Shown: positions 1 to 9,385, numbered from the stretch's first letter. The stretch is DNA of 41,242 nt from an uncultured Psychromonas sp. (GCF_947489755.1 NZ_CANLFB010000035.1:1-41242); one strand, 5' to 3'. Program-made: numbers and translations. Notes: generated from the letters alone by a model not told the origin.

Positions 1-230
1 TCACACAGATTGTTTGATTAAATTGTTAAAGAGCGTGCCTTTCGGCTAGGCGGCGTATATTACGCGCCTTTCGAACAATGTCAACGTCTTATTTTAACTT
101 AATTTCAAACCGAAATTTGAATCGTTATTTGCGCTTCTTTCGTTCTCAGTTTTGGTTAGTGGCTTGCGCCTCCATCCTTGTCTGTGCGGCGTATTATAGG
201 GATAGCGAAACTATTCGCAAGCGTTTTATG
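1..230 (-). promoter_or_regulatory. rRNA operon leader with boxA and promoters P1 and P2
   Basis: Read on the minus strand. A P1-like promoter has -35 TTGCGA (220-215), a 16-bp spacer and -10 TATAAT (198-193). A P2-like promoter has -35 TTGACA (84-79), a 16-bp spacer and -10 TAATAT (62-57). Both are followed by GC-rich discriminators, as expected for stringently controlled rRNA promoters, and P1 has an AT-rich UP-like stretch upstream (about 223-260). Downstream, a small hairpin (about 52-37) precedes CGCTCTTTAACAA (35-23), the boxA antitermination element. The sequence that follows closely resembles the pre-16S leader of enterics and vibrios. The 16S gene itself should start a little over 100 bases off the left edge, so no rRNA is inside the window. 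Confidence 0.85.
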
Positions 231-272
231 AAGATTAATTACAATTAATTTTTATACCTACTTTGACCACAA

Positions 273-309
273 GTTATCCACACTTTTGACTTTGTTATCC
301 ACACTTTTG
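273..309 (+). promoter_or_regulatory. Two direct-repeat DnaA boxes
   Basis: A 16-bp sequence, GTTATCCACACTTTTG, occurs at 273-288 and again at 294-309. Each copy contains the perfect strong DnaA box TTATCCACA (274-282 and 295-303). The boxes have the same orientation and lie 21 bp apart, two helical turns. The second overlaps the candidate -35 and spacer of the yrdA promoter, and both lie about 55-85 bp upstream of rrn P1. DnaA binding is inferred from the consensus match only. Confidence 0.6.
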
Positions 310-320
310 TGTCGTATAGT
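292..320 (+). promoter_or_regulatory. Candidate sigma-70 promoter of yrdA
   Basis: TTGTTA (292-297), a 17-bp spacer and TATAGT (315-320) lie 32 bp before the yrdA ATG. The -35 and spacer overlap the second DnaA box, so DnaA binding there would be expected to interfere with polymerase. Confidence 0.45.
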
Positions 321-352
321 GAGCTTTTAATATAACGATCAGAAGGTTTATT

Positions 353-898
353 ATGTTTCCTACACTACGCCCTTATAAAAATATCCATCCAACTATTGGT
401 AATGATGTTTATATTGACCCATTTTCTTCGATTATTGGCGATGTGCATTTAGCTGATGACGTTAATATTTGGCCAATGTGCGTTTTACGTGGCGATGTTA
501 ACTCTATATATGTTGGTGCTCGTACTAATATTCAAGATGGTTCTGTTTTACATGTGGCCAGAAAAGGCGAAGCGACGGTTGATGGTTACTCATTAACTAT
601 TGGTGAAGATGTTACTGTGGGTCATAAAGCAATGTTACATGCTTGTTCTGTTGGTGACCGCGTATTAATTGGAATGGGTGCGATTGTTCTCGATAATGCA
701 TGCATTGAAGATGATGTTATTCTTGCGGCTGGTGCTTTAGTGCCTCCTAATAAGACCTTAGCGTCTGGATTTTTATATGTTGGCTCTCCAGCAAAAGCTG
801 CTCGTGCGTTAACTCAAGCTGAATTTGCTTTCTTAAAACGTTCAGCAAGCCATTACGTCAATTTGAAAAATGAATATATTGAAGAATCATCTAAGTAG
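353..898 (+). CDS. yrdA: Gamma-class carbonic anhydrase-like hexapeptide protein
   Basis: The 181-aa protein is a left-handed beta-helix protein of the YrdA/PaaY/CaiE type, related to gamma-carbonic anhydrases. Hexapeptide repeats run through residues 15-140. The three metal-ligand histidines of the family are visible: His67 (SVLHV), His91 and His96 (VGHKAMLH), which would bind one zinc or iron at the trimer interface. Arg46, Asp48 and Gln61 match other conserved family positions. The ATG at 353 is preceded by AGAAGG at 341-346. The gene is transcribed away from the rRNA operon promoters; E. coli yrdA sits head-to-head with rrsD in the same way, which supports orthology. The physiological role of YrdA proteins is not well settled, and carbonic anhydrase activity is an inference. 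Confidence 0.9.
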   Translation: MFPTLRPYKNIHPTIGNDVYIDPFSSIIGDVHLADDVNIWPMCVLRGDVNSIYVGARTNIQDGSVLHVARKGEATVDGYSLTIGEDVTVGHKAMLHACSVGDRVLIGMGAIVLDNACIEDDVILAAGALVPPNKTLASGFLYVGSPAKAARALTQAEFAFLKRSASHYVNLKNEYIEESSK

Positions 899-940
899 TT
901 TCATTATTTAAGCTTATTTCACTGAGCTAGCCCATTATTA

Positions 941-979
941 TTAAGCTACTGTTTAGATTGTCATTTCACAGTAGCTTAA
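941..979. terminator. Stem-loop after yrdA
   Basis: A perfect 12-bp inverted repeat (941-952 and 968-979) encloses a 15-nt loop 42 bp after the yrdA stop. It has no clear T-tract, so terminator function is probable but not certain. Confidence 0.45.
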
Positions 980-999
980 ATACTCATTCAAAGTACAAC

Positions 1000-2047
1000 C
1001 GTAGTTATAACTATACTTGATTACCACCATAAATAAGCATGATGAACTACACTTAAATTATAATTTTAGTGAGGTGATAGCATGGCTAAAAATAAAATTC
1101 AGTTTCAAAAAGGCATATCAATTCAGAAGTTTATGCTGAGATATGGCACAGAAGAACAATGTCAAAAACAACTTTTCAATATGAGGTGGCGTGGCGGTTA
1201 TCAATGCCCAAAGTGTGGTAAAGAGAAATATTGTCAATTAAAGTCAAGAGCTCTTTATCAATGTAACCATTGTCGCCATCAGTCATCTTTAACAGCGGGC
1301 ACACTCTTTGATCATACCAAGCTTCCCTTAACAACTTGGTTTCTAGCTATTTATTTTATTACACAAAAGAAAAATGGTATTTCAATACTTGAGCTTTCAC
1401 GCCATTTGGGTATTTCTTACAATGCAACATGGCGCTTGAAACACAAGTTAATGCAAGCAATGAAAGAGCGAGATGATCAAAAACCATTGGAAGGTTTTAT
1501 TCAAATTGATGATGCGTATTGGGGTGGCGTACGTAAAGGAGTTAAAGGGAGGGGAGCAAAAGGAAAACGACCATTTGTGGCTGCTGTATCGTTAAATGAC
1601 GAAATGCATCCAGTAGGCATGCGGTTTAGTGTTGTTAAAGGCTTTCAAAAACAAGAGTTAACTGATTGGGCAAAGCACCACATTAAAGCTAAATCAGTTG
1701 CTGTTTCTGATGGACTTGCCTGTTTTAAAGGGCTTGCAGATGCAGAGGTTTTTCACTTTCCAGTTGTAACCGGAGGAGGCGCTGAGTGTGTCGAAATTCC
1801 TTGTTTTAAATGGGTAAACACAATGATCAGCAATGTCAAAAACTCAATGCGTGGCACCTTTCATGCAATAAATTTAAAACACCTTCCTCGATATCTTGCG
1901 GAGTTCAGTTACAAGTTTAACCGACGGTATAACCTTGAATCGATGATTGATCGACTTGCTTTCGCGAGCTTGGTCACTCCTCCGATGCCAGAACGACTTT
2001 TAAAGTTGGCTGAGCAAAGGTGGTAATCAAGTAACTATATGCCTACG
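1000..2047 (+). mobile_element. IS1595-family insertion sequence
   Basis: One transposase gene is flanked by an imperfect 29-bp inverted repeat, 1000-1028 on the left and 2019-2047 on the right, with 23 of 29 positions matching. The inner 15 bases (1014-1028 and 2019-2033) match perfectly. The right repeat contains the last codons and stop of the transposase. I see no 8-bp target duplication: flanks are agtacaac on the left and tacctata on the right. The termini may therefore be slightly misplaced, or the duplication may have decayed. Confidence 0.7.
1082..2026 (+). CDS. IS1595-family transposase
   Basis: The 314-aa transposase has the two-part build of the IS1595 family. An N-terminal zinc ribbon carries Cys42-x2-Cys45 and Cys61-x2-Cys64. 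A DDE-type nuclease domain follows from about residue 138: first aspartate in IQIDDAYWGG (Asp143/Asp144), second in AVSDGLACF (Asp210), then the conserved segment WVNTMISNVK (244-253). That segment holds the third catalytic position (Asn or Glu in this family; Asn246 here) and the following lysine Lys253. The reading frame is full length and uninterrupted, so the protein may be active. GAGGTG at 1071-1076 is a good ribosome binding site for the ATG. It carries no passenger gene. By residue pattern it resembles the ISSod11/ISPna2 side of the family, but the subgroup needs a database match. Confidence 0.9.
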   Translation: MAKNKIQFQKGISIQKFMLRYGTEEQCQKQLFNMRWRGGYQCPKCGKEKYCQLKSRALYQCNHCRHQSSLTAGTLFDHTKLPLTTWFLAIYFITQKKNGISILELSRHLGISYNATWRLKHKLMQAMKERDDQKPLEGFIQIDDAYWGGVRKGVKGRGAKGKRPFVAAVSLNDEMHPVGMRFSVVKGFQKQELTDWAKHHIKAKSVAVSDGLACFKGLADAEVFHFPVVTGGGAECVEIPCFKWVNTMISNVKNSMRGTFHAINLKHLPRYLAEFSYKFNRRYNLESMIDRLAFASLVTPPMPERLLKLAEQRW

Positions 2048-2436
2048 TACCTATAATAGTCATCCTTCTAGTGTACTAACACATTTGCCACCACTTCAAT
2101 TATTTTACTCATCACTTATCTGTCCATTAAGTAATAATCAAATATCCACCAGCTATTTTTAAAAACGCTCTATTAACTTCATAAATCTACGTTATATATT
2201 AAATAAAACTCATAACATAAAAAATTCATGCATGAGCTTACAGCCAAAGGTATGCCTAGCTTTCCTGTTTATTTTCCAATCAAAATATAAACATTATTAT
2301 TAATTATCAATAATTTAGTGTTTTTTTTAAACCCATTTTATGTAATAAAAAAGTGCAACGTTGATGCAGTACCGCGCTTCGTTATGATTTTAAGGTAAGC
2401 AATTCAGCTTATCTATACATATAAATGGAATAAACA
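2048..2436. other. AT-rich spacer before the dioxygenase gene
   Basis: No gene is visible. A plausible promoter for the downstream gene is TTGATG (2361-2366), a 16-bp spacer and TATGAT (2383-2388), 48 bp before its ATG. The rest is AT-rich with no repeat or long hairpin that I can support. Confidence 0.4.
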
Positions 2437-3228
2437 ATGAAAAATATAAATTACGATCATATTAAAACAACCGTATCACAACCTTTACCAAACCTTGATT
2501 CGTACTGGCCATACCATGTGACACAAGATATTTTTGAAGGTAGTTGGACTCAAACTAGTATTAACAAACATATCAACTTAACTGAATGGCAAACCTATCT
2601 AGAAGATTTACCTAGAGATACTTATGTTGATACTCGTTGGAAACGAATGTCATGGCTTTATTTGGATCAAGCTGGTGAAATCAATACATTAGAGGATTGT
2701 CCAATGGCGCAAGGGGGAAGTTATAATGATGCAGACACCATGGCTGATAAGTTACGTTATTATCCCGCATTAGAAACCTCTTTCTTACAACGAGATGATG
2801 TTCAATCCTTTATAAAAGCCTGGGCAGATCTTTGGGATATTAATCCTAAAGAACCTATTTTAATGCAGATTAATGGTATCAAAGGGAATCAGGCTATCGA
2901 TCCTCTACAAGGGCAAGGGATCCATCAAGATGGTAGTCAGTTTTTAAGTATATTAGTACTAAGTAGAGAAAATGTAACAGGTGGGGAAAATACATTGTAT
3001 GAAGATAAAGCAGGACAACGTCAAATTACCCATGCGACATTAGCACCAGGTGAAATAATGCATATCAGAGATAATGAAGTGTTTCATAATATATCGTCAG
3101 TACAACCTTTAGATAACGAGATACCTTTTGAACGATTTATTATTATCATTAATTGTCGTTTTAACGATGCCTTCCAGAATAAAATATTACGTGAGCACTT
3201 TCCTGATGTTGTACTCAATCAAGGGTAA
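2437..3228 (+). CDS. 2OG-Fe(II) dioxygenase family protein
   Basis: The 263-aa protein has the C-terminal double-stranded beta-helix signature of a 2-oxoglutarate and Fe(II)-dependent dioxygenase. The iron ligands are His163 and Asp165 in GIHQDGSQ and His217 in VFHNIS. Arg233 (PFERFIIII) is the likely 2-oxoglutarate carboxylate anchor. The GGENTLYE and LAPGEIMHI segments between them are typical of the small bacterial 2OG-Fe dioxygenase family that includes L-isoleucine 4-hydroxylase, so a free amino acid or small metabolite is a possible substrate; that is inference only. No signal peptide is seen. The gene stands alone, converges on argH, and has a weak Shine-Dalgarno (GGA at 2428-2430). 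Nothing nearby indicates its substrate. Confidence 0.75.
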   Translation: MKNINYDHIKTTVSQPLPNLDSYWPYHVTQDIFEGSWTQTSINKHINLTEWQTYLEDLPRDTYVDTRWKRMSWLYLDQAGEINTLEDCPMAQGGSYNDADTMADKLRYYPALETSFLQRDDVQSFIKAWADLWDINPKEPILMQINGIKGNQAIDPLQGQGIHQDGSQFLSILVLSRENVTGGENTLYEDKAGQRQITHATLAPGEIMHIRDNEVFHNISSVQPLDNEIPFERFIIIINCRFNDAFQNKILREHFPDVVLNQG

Positions 3229-3298
3229 GCTTTTATTTGAATGTTCAATGATCTTGTTATGATTGGTTTGTGATATTGCAGATTAGTTTTTAATAAAG

Positions 3299-3327
3299 GG
3301 TGTGTTTCTACCTGATAGAAACACACC
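3299..3327. terminator. Bidirectional terminator between the dioxygenase and argH
   Basis: A perfect 12-bp stem (3299-3310 and 3316-3327) with a 5-nt loop sits between convergent genes. On the minus strand it is followed by CCCTTTATT, a usable U-tract for terminating the arg operon. Confidence 0.75.
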
Positions 3328-3342
3328 TTATGTCAGTATTAC

Positions 3343-5223
3343 TTAGTTTTTGCTCATTTCTTTTTGAAGCAACATACTTGTTTTGTAATTTAACTCTAAT
3401 GCTTTTTCATCATTAGCATGCTCACTGACAAACATTGCACAATCTTTTAGTACTTTTTCAGGCATTGTTTTTTTACTTGCCGGACTAAAACCTAATTTCA
3501 TATAGAAGTCAGGCATACGCGTTAATGCAAATAAACGTTTAATGGCTAATTTTTCAGCACGCTTAATTAATAACTCGACGATTGCACTGCCTTGACCACG
3601 ACCTTCATAACCTGGTTCGATGCCCAATGAACGAATTTCAGCTAAGCCCGTGTCATATACATGCACAGAACCACAACCTGTTACCTTTCCATCTAGTTCA
3701 GTAACAACAAATTCCTCTACAGAATGTGTTAAATCGGCACTTTCTCTTGGTAGGTTTTCACCTTTTTCAGCCCAATGATTAACCATCTCTTCAATACGTT
3801 CAACATCGGCTAAACATGCAGATCGAATAACTAGCCCTGAACTATCGCGTTCAGCTAAACGTTGCTCTGCTTCTGTTAATGCAAATTCAACTTGATTAGG
3901 AGACACACCACCTAAAGCAACACGTGCTGCTAATGTCGCTTCCAATGTTAATGTAGGGTAAACATCTTCTTCAATCACATCTGAGAATTGTTTGAATTCT
4001 TCAACACTCAAATCTTCAAGTGGCACGCCTTTTTCAATCGCAGAAACAACCGCGACACCAACAATATGGTGTGCTTCACGGAAAGGGATCCCCTTCGCTA
4101 CTAAGTAGTCAGCCAATTCAGTTGCATTTGAATAACCGCCTTGTGCTGCTTCTTTAGTGCGCTCTTCATTTACTTTAAGGTCTGTTAACGCCATTGACGC
4201 CATTTCTAAACAGTCGCCCCATGTATCTAACGCATCAAACAACCCTTCTTTGTCTTCTTGCATATCTTTGTTGTAAGCCAGAGGTAACGCTTTAAGTGTC
4301 ATTAACATACCTGCTAATGAACCAAATACACGACCTGATTTACCACGGATTAACTCCATTGCATCAGGGTTTTTCTTCTGTGGCATTAATGATGAACCTG
4401 ACGTCACAAGATCTGACATTTCGATAAAGGCCGCTTCACCACTGTTATAGAAGATAAGATCTTCTGCCATACGTGATAAATGTACCATTGATAATGTCGC
4501 ACAACTCATCAACTCAACAACGTGGTCACGATCAGATACTGAATCTAAGCTATTACGTGTTGCACGTTTAAAACCTAATGAATGTGCTAATGCAGTACGA
4601 TCCATTGCATAACCAGTACCTGCAAGTGCCCCGCTACCTAATGGGCAGGTATCCATACGATCTAAACAATCTTCTAAACGGCTATGGTCACGCTCTAACA
4701 TTTCTAAGTAAGCTAAACACCAGTGAGAGAAAGTAACTGGTTGTGCACGTTGGAGATGAGTATAACCAGGTAAAATAACACCTTGGTGAATACGTGCTAA
4801 TTCGATTAATTTCGCTTCTAATTGCTCTAGATTGGTAATTAAGCTTAATGTCGTTTTTTTACACCATAGTTTCAAGTCAGTTGCTACTTGGTCATTACGG
4901 CTACGACCTGTGTGTAATTTTTTACCTAAATCACCCACTTTATTAATAAGTTGGCCTTCGACCCAAGAGTGGATATCTTCAGCATCTGACTGTAGCACTT
5001 GTTCAGGATTGGCTTGCACTGATACTAATAATTCATTCAAGCTAGCTTCAATACTTTTTTGCTCTTCCGTCGTTAATACATTAACTGACAACAAAGCATG
5101 AGACCATGCGATTGAACCAATAATATCTTGTTCAGCAAGACGGTAATCGAATTTCAATGAATCATTAAATAATTTAAATTTTACGTCTGCCGCTTGGCTG
5201 AAACGTCCGCCCCATAGTGCCAT
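3343..5223 (-). CDS. argH: Argininosuccinate lyase fused to a GNAT (ArgA-like) domain
   Basis: At 626 aa this is about 165 residues longer than an ordinary argininosuccinate lyase. Residues 1-460 are ArgH: TGRSRNDQ at 105-112, [10 protein letters not shown] around 153-162, and the fumarase-superfamily signature [10 protein letters not shown] at 276-285 with the catalytic serine loop. It splits argininosuccinate into arginine and fumarate. Residues about 465-626 are a GNAT acetyltransferase with the acetyl-CoA loop GYEGRGQGS at 538-546. This matches the ArgH(A) fusion described from Moritella and seen in vibrios, whose extra domain can provide N-acetylglutamate synthase activity, the first step of the pathway. 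It is the last gene of argCBFGH(A), 190 bp after argG. No frameshift separates the two domains, so the fusion is genuine in this sequence. Confidence 0.95.
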   Translation of the reverse strand: MALWGGRFSQAADVKFKLFNDSLKFDYRLAEQDIIGSIAWSHALLSVNVLTTEEQKSIEASLNELLVSVQANPEQVLQSDAEDIHSWVEGQLINKVGDLGKKLHTGRSRNDQVATDLKLWCKKTTLSLITNLEQLEAKLIELARIHQGVILPGYTHLQRAQPVTFSHWCLAYLEMLERDHSRLEDCLDRMDTCPLGSGALAGTGYAMDRTALAHSLGFKRATRNSLDSVSDRDHVVELMSCATLSMVHLSRMAEDLIFYNSGEAAFIEMSDLVTSGSSLMPQKKNPDAMELIRGKSGRVFGSLAGMLMTLKALPLAYNKDMQEDKEGLFDALDTWGDCLEMASMALTDLKVNEERTKEAAQGGYSNATELADYLVAKGIPFREAHHIVGVAVVSAIEKGVPLEDLSVEEFKQFSDVIEEDVYPTLTLEATLAARVALGGVSPNQVEFALTEAEQRLAERDSSGLVIRSACLADVERIEEMVNHWAEKGENLPRESADLTHSVEEFVVTELDGKVTGCGSVHVYDTGLAEIRSLGIEPGYEGRGQGSAIVELLIKRAEKLAIKRLFALTRMPDFYMKLGFSPASKKTMPEKVLKDCAMFVSEHANDEKALELNYKTSMLLQKEMSKN

Positions 5224-5323
5224 TTGTTACTCCATTCTGACTTGTTTATTAACCCGATCTATTTATTAAAGGATTTGATTAACAACCAAATCCATTTGTT
5301 AAAGGATTGGTAATATTGAAATG

Positions 5324-5398
5324 CTATTTATAAACACTCTAATTTTAAAACGTTTATAAATAGAAATTCCTGCCCCCGATAATCGGAGACAGGAATTT
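5324..5398 (-). repeat. Two tandem hairpins in the argG-argH spacer
   Basis: On the minus strand transcription meets first a hairpin with 9-bp outer arms (5398-5390 and 5372-5364) and an inner CCGAT/ATCGG helix. Immediately after comes a perfect 12-bp hairpin (5363-5352 and 5335-5324) with a 16-nt loop. The first is followed by a short T-rich stretch. They may partly terminate transcription, or stabilise argG mRNA and lower argH(A) expression. Confidence 0.55.
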
Positions 5399-5413
5399 TA
5401 TAACATATTTTGC

Positions 5414-6622
5414 TTATTTGTTACTGTTTAGCTTACGAATACGGCTAGACAGTGAATATAAACGGATGAAACCTTCAGCATGTTTTTGGTCGTAAACATT
5501 ATCATCACCAAAAGTAGCAAACTCTTCTGAGTAAAGGCTATTTGGAGAACGTTTCTTAACCGCTGTTGCTTGTCCTTTGTATAAACGAACAACCACTTCA
5601 CCGTTAGCATCTTGCGCTAATGATTCAGAAGCCGCTAATAAAGAACCGCATAATGGTGTAAACCAACGACCGTCATACACTAAGTGAGCAAATTCTTGGC
5701 CCACTTGGTCACGCCAGCGACGAGATGGTTTGTCATGTACTAGCTCATCGATACCACGAAGTGCAGTTACCATCACTGTGCCTCCTGGTGTTTCATAACA
5801 ACCACGAGACTTCATACCAACCGTACGGTTTTCAGTAATATCGATACGGCCAACACCATGTGCTGCTGCTTTATCATTTAGTAACATTAATGCATCGTAA
5901 GGAGAAAGCTCAACACCATCAACAGCGGTTACACGTGCTTTTTCAACTTTTAACGTTACGTACTCAGGCTCATTTGGTGCATCAAGCGGATCAACCGTTA
6001 ATGTCCAAACACCTTTACTTGGCTCGTTGTATGGGTCTTCTAATTCGCCACCTTCGTGCGAAATGTGCCATGCATTTGCATCACGGCTGTAGATTTTAGT
6101 TGCTGAAGCCGTTGTTTCGATTTTACGTTCAGCAAGGTAGTCTAATAAATCTTCACGAGACGTCATTTCCCACTCACGCCAAGGCGCAATTACTTTTAGC
6201 TCTGGTGCTAGTGCAGCAAAACAACTTTCAAAACGGATTTGGTCATTACCTTTACCAGTACAACCGTGACAAACTGCGTCAGCGCCTACTTTTAAAGCCA
6301 CTTCAACTTGTGCTTTAGCAATGATTGGACGCGCCATTGAAGTACCTAGTAAATAAGTCCCTTCATATACTGCGCCAGATGCAATCGTTGGGTAGATGTA
6401 GTCTTTAACAAACTCTTCTTTTAAATCAACGATGTGACATTCAGATGCACCAGAAGCAATTGCTTTCTCGTGCAAACCGACTAATTCTTCTGCACCTTGG
6501 CCAACATCGGCACAAAACGCTACGATTTCACAATCATTATAAGTTTCTTTTAACCATGGAATGATTGCTGATGTATCTAAGCCGCCTGAATAAGCGAGAA
6601 CTACTTTTTTAACTGAACTCAT
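5414..6622 (-). CDS. argG: Argininosuccinate synthase
   Basis: The 402-aa cytoplasmic enzyme joins citrulline and aspartate using ATP to make argininosuccinate. The N-terminal PP-loop ATP-binding motif SGGLDTS is at residues 12-18. The second family signature, [14 protein letters not shown], lies at about 119-132 and binds citrulline and aspartate. Length matches the short (about 400 aa) ArgG class rather than the longer E. coli type. The start ATG has AAAGGA about 7 nt upstream on the minus strand. The gene lies 25 bp after argF in the argCBFGH(A) operon, with paired hairpins between it and argH. Confidence 0.97.
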   Translation of the reverse strand: MSSVKKVVLAYSGGLDTSAIIPWLKETYNDCEIVAFCADVGQGAEELVGLHEKAIASGASECHIVDLKEEFVKDYIYPTIASGAVYEGTYLLGTSMARPIIAKAQVEVALKVGADAVCHGCTGKGNDQIRFESCFAALAPELKVIAPWREWEMTSREDLLDYLAERKIETTASATKIYSRDANAWHISHEGGELEDPYNEPSKGVWTLTVDPLDAPNEPEYVTLKVEKARVTAVDGVELSPYDALMLLNDKAAAHGVGRIDITENRTVGMKSRGCYETPGGTVMVTALRGIDELVHDKPSRRWRDQVGQEFAHLVYDGRWFTPLCGSLLAASESLAQDANGEVVVRLYKGQATAVKKRSPNSLYSEEFATFGDDNVYDQKHAEGFIRLYSLSSRIRKLNSNK

Positions 6623-6647
6623 TGAATATTTTCCTTTCTCAATTATT

Positions 6648-7562
6648 TTATTTATTAATTAGGGTAAGCATTATAGCGTTTTGAATGTGCATTCTATTTT
6701 CAGCTTGATCAAAAATCAATGAAGCTGGACCATCCATTACATCTGATGTGATATCTAGACCACGATGTGCAGGCTGGCAATGTAAAATATGTTTAATGCC
6801 CGTATTATCAAGCAATGCTTGGTTAATTTGGAATGGCATAAATTTAGCTTTAATTTGTTCTAGTGGTGTATCGTCGCCCATTGATAACCAAGTGTCACCA
6901 TAAACAACATCATAACCTTTAATATCGTCGATATTATTTGTCACAGTGATCGTCGCGCCAGTTTCTTTTGCGATTTCTTCTGCTTTTTTCATAATTTGTG
7001 CATCTGGGCTATGACCTAAAGGACAAACAGCCGTGACTGTCGCACCTAAAATAGCACCCGCAATAAATAATGAATGCGTTACATTATTACCATCGCCAAT
7101 ATAAGCGAGCTTAACTTTGGTTAAATCATCGTAATTTTGTGCGATCGTTAAGAAGTCAGCCATACCTTGGCATGGATGGTATAAGTCACACAGAGAGTTA
7201 ATCACGGGTACGCTTGCATATTCTTGCATTTCAACCAATGTTTTATGGTCAAATACACGTGCGACAATACAATCAGCCCAACGAGAAATATTAGCGGCGA
7301 AGTCTTTAACGTCTTCACGGCTACCCATCGCGCCATTAGTTTGATCTAAATAAACAGCATGACCACCTAATTTATTAACACCAATATCAAACGTTACTCG
7401 TGTACGTAGCGATTGCTTTTCAAATAAAGTAACAACGCTTTTACCGGCTAATGCCTGCGCATATTTACTTGGATTTGCTTTTAAATCTTTACCCAATGCA
7501 ATCAGGTCTAATGCCTGTTGTTGAGTCATTTCCATGCCAGTTAATAAATTTTCCATTGTCAC
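6648..7562 (-). CDS. argF: Ornithine carbamoyltransferase
   Basis: The 304-aa enzyme transfers the carbamoyl group of carbamoyl phosphate to ornithine, giving citrulline. The carbamoyl phosphate loop is SLRTR at 51-55, with Leu where most enzymes have Thr (STRTR). HPCQ follows at 129-132, the ornithine-binding SMG motif at 227-229, and the catalytic cysteine in HCQP at 261-264 (HCLP in many others). These substitutions do not touch the residues normally assigned to catalysis. The protein is at the short end of the family. The spacers to argB (14 bp) and argG (25 bp) indicate a single transcript. An alternative in-frame ATG two codons downstream cannot be excluded. Confidence 0.95.
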   Translation of the reverse strand: MTMENLLTGMEMTQQQALDLIALGKDLKANPSKYAQALAGKSVVTLFEKQSLRTRVTFDIGVNKLGGHAVYLDQTNGAMGSREDVKDFAANISRWADCIVARVFDHKTLVEMQEYASVPVINSLCDLYHPCQGMADFLTIAQNYDDLTKVKLAYIGDGNNVTHSLFIAGAILGATVTAVCPLGHSPDAQIMKKAEEIAKETGATITVTNNIDDIKGYDVVYGDTWLSMGDDTPLEQIKAKFMPFQINQALLDNTGIKHILHCQPAHRGLDITSDVMDGPASLIFDQAENRMHIQNAIMLTLINK

Positions 7563-7576
7563 TCTCTATTGCTTCT

Positions 7577-8362
7577 TTATTTAATTACTTTGGTTCCCAC
7601 TGCTTTACCTGCAAGCAATGACACTAAATTTTCTGGATTCTTCCAACTTGCTAACATCACATAACCTAATTGTTCGGCAGCTTGTAATGCAGCTTTTACT
7701 TTAACAGCCATACCATCTTGAATCACATCTTCAGCAATAAGTGTATCAGCTAGTTGCGTGTTTAACTCAGGAATAACCTTTTTCTGTGCGTCCCATACGC
7801 CATCCACATCGGATAAGAAGACAAGCTCTGCGCCCACCAGCTCACAAATAGCAATGGCAGCTTGGTCAGCATTTACATTATACAGATTACCATCTTCACC
7901 AATCGCAATTGAAGAGATCACAGGCAAAAATCCACCCGCCAATAAACTATTAATTAAAGCAGGATTATTTGGGCTGCAAATACCGACGGCACCAAGATCT
8001 GGATCCATCTGTTTAACTGAACAACTAAATCCATCTGCTAACGACAAACCAACTGCCGACAAACCTGCTTGTAAGGCTTTAGCCATCAACAGTTTATTTG
8101 ATGTTCCCGCTAATGCACCTGCCACATAAGGGATTTGATCAAATGGCGTAATACGTAAACCATTTTTCTTTTCACTTTTAATGTTCATTTTATTCAGAAC
8201 ATCTTCTACGATCACACCACCGCCATGCACTAATAGTAATGGACGATGCTGCGTTAATAAATATTCAGTTAACGCTGTAAATAAATTAGTTAACGCTTGA
8301 GGGTTTTCTAAAACCGCTCCGCCTAATTTAATTAATAGCGGTTTTTGCTGTACTTGTGTCAT
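7577..8362 (-). CDS. argB: Acetylglutamate kinase
   Basis: The 261-aa amino-acid-kinase-fold protein phosphorylates N-acetylglutamate, the second step of the acetylated ornithine route. Visible motifs are KLGGAVL (12-18) with the phosphate-binding lysine and glycines, LVHGGG (44-49), the NVNAD motif for acetylglutamate and catalysis (162-166), and LSDVDGVW (183-190) in the nucleotide site. The compact length matches the arginine-insensitive E. coli-type enzyme, which lacks the N-terminal helix of the feedback-regulated hexameric form. That suggests control sits at the acetylglutamate synthase step or on the ARG box. It lies 12 bp after argC and 14 bp before argF. Confidence 0.96.
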   Translation of the reverse strand: MTQVQQKPLLIKLGGAVLENPQALTNLFTALTEYLLTQHRPLLLVHGGGVIVEDVLNKMNIKSEKKNGLRITPFDQIPYVAGALAGTSNKLLMAKALQAGLSAVGLSLADGFSCSVKQMDPDLGAVGICSPNNPALINSLLAGGFLPVISSIAIGEDGNLYNVNADQAAIAICELVGAELVFLSDVDGVWDAQKKVIPELNTQLADTLIAEDVIQDGMAVKVKAALQAAEQLGYVMLASWKNPENLVSLLAGKAVGTKVIK

Positions 8363-8374
8363 TTAAAATCCGTT

Positions 8375-9385
8375 TTATAAAATAGAAGTCGTCATATCAA
8401 AACCGAAACGTAGATTAATGCATTGCATTGCTTGTGATGAAGCACCTTTAAGCAAATTATCAATAGCACTAAAGACCACTAAATCTTCGCCTTCAACAGC
8501 CCAACCCAAATCACAAAATGGCGTTCCAACAACATTTTTTAATGCTGGTAGCGACCCTTCCATCAAACGAACAATCGGTTTATCAGCATAAGCCGTTTGA
8601 TAAGCTTGATTGATTTGCTCAGCGGTCACGCCTTCATTCAATACCACATTGATACTCGCTAAAATACCACGTTTAAAACTGCCTAAATGCGGCGTAAATA
8701 CAACGTCAGTCCCTAAATGTTGATCAATTTCTGGTTTGTGACGATGTGTGAATACACCATAAGGTTGTAAACTCACTTCACAAAAGCTGCTTGCCACATT
8801 GGCTTTACGTCCAGCTCCACTCACACCACTGGTTGCATTAATCGTTGGTTTAATACCTGCTTTAATAAAACCTGCATCAAATAAGGGTTTTAATGCAGTT
8901 AAAGACGCCGTTGTATAGCAGCCTGGCACTGCGATTAAATCAGTGTTTTTTACTTGCTCAGCATTCCATTCCGCTAAACCGTACACTGCTTTTTCTAATA
9001 AATCAGGATGTTGGTGTGTGAAGCCGTAATATTTTTCATAAAAGCCAGCAGATTTAACACGGAATGCACCAGACAAATCAAACACGACCGTATTTTCAGC
9101 TAAAAACAATGGGGCTAAGTCATGGCTGACTTCATGTGCAGTAGCAAGAATAACAATATCAATATTTTCACAGGCTGCTTTAATACCGCTAACTCCAAGA
9201 GGTTGTAATGGTAGGTCAACACAACCGCGCAAGTTACCGTATAACTCAGATATGTTCTTTCCTTTATCTAAGCTACCTTCTGACACATATAATCCAGCCA
9301 ATTCGATATTCGGATGACGCGTTAAAAATTGTGCTAACTCCGCTCCTGTATAACCGCTAGCTCCCACTACAATTGCTTTTAACAT
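8375..9385 (-). CDS. argC: N-acetyl-gamma-glutamyl-phosphate reductase
   Basis: The 336-aa NADP-dependent dehydrogenase reduces N-acetylglutamyl phosphate to the semialdehyde. The Rossmann motif [10 protein letters not shown] spans residues 8-17. The catalytic cysteine is Cys156 in the PGCYTTA signature, and a conserved THRHKPEI segment with His214 and His216 follows. It is the first gene of argCBFGH(A). Its promoter, TTGAAT-17 bp-TAAAAT, lies about 90-120 bp upstream and is overlapped by a double ARG box, so it should be repressed by ArgR with arginine. Confidence 0.97.
   Translation of the reverse strand: MLKAIVVGASGYTGAELAQFLTRHPNIELAGLYVSEGSLDKGKNISELYGNLRGCVDLPLQPLGVSGIKAACENIDIVILATAHEVSHDLAPLFLAENTVVFDLSGAFRVKSAGFYEKYYGFTHQHPDLLEKAVYGLAEWNAEQVKNTDLIAVPGCYTTASLTALKPLFDAGFIKAGIKPTINATSGVSGAGRKANVASSFCEVSLQPYGVFTHRHKPEIDQHLGTDVVFTPHLGSFKRGILASINVVLNEGVTAEQINQAYQTAYADKPIVRLMEGSLPALKNVVGTPFCDLGWAVEGEDLVVFSAIDNLLKGASSQAMQCINLRFGFDMTTSIL

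Noticed and set aside
4832-5101. Open frame antisense to argH
   Set aside because: Shadow of the argH coding sequence; no Shine-Dalgarno or recognisable protein character.
5860-6318. Two plus-strand open frames within argG
   Set aside because: Antisense shadows of argG with biased composition and no support.
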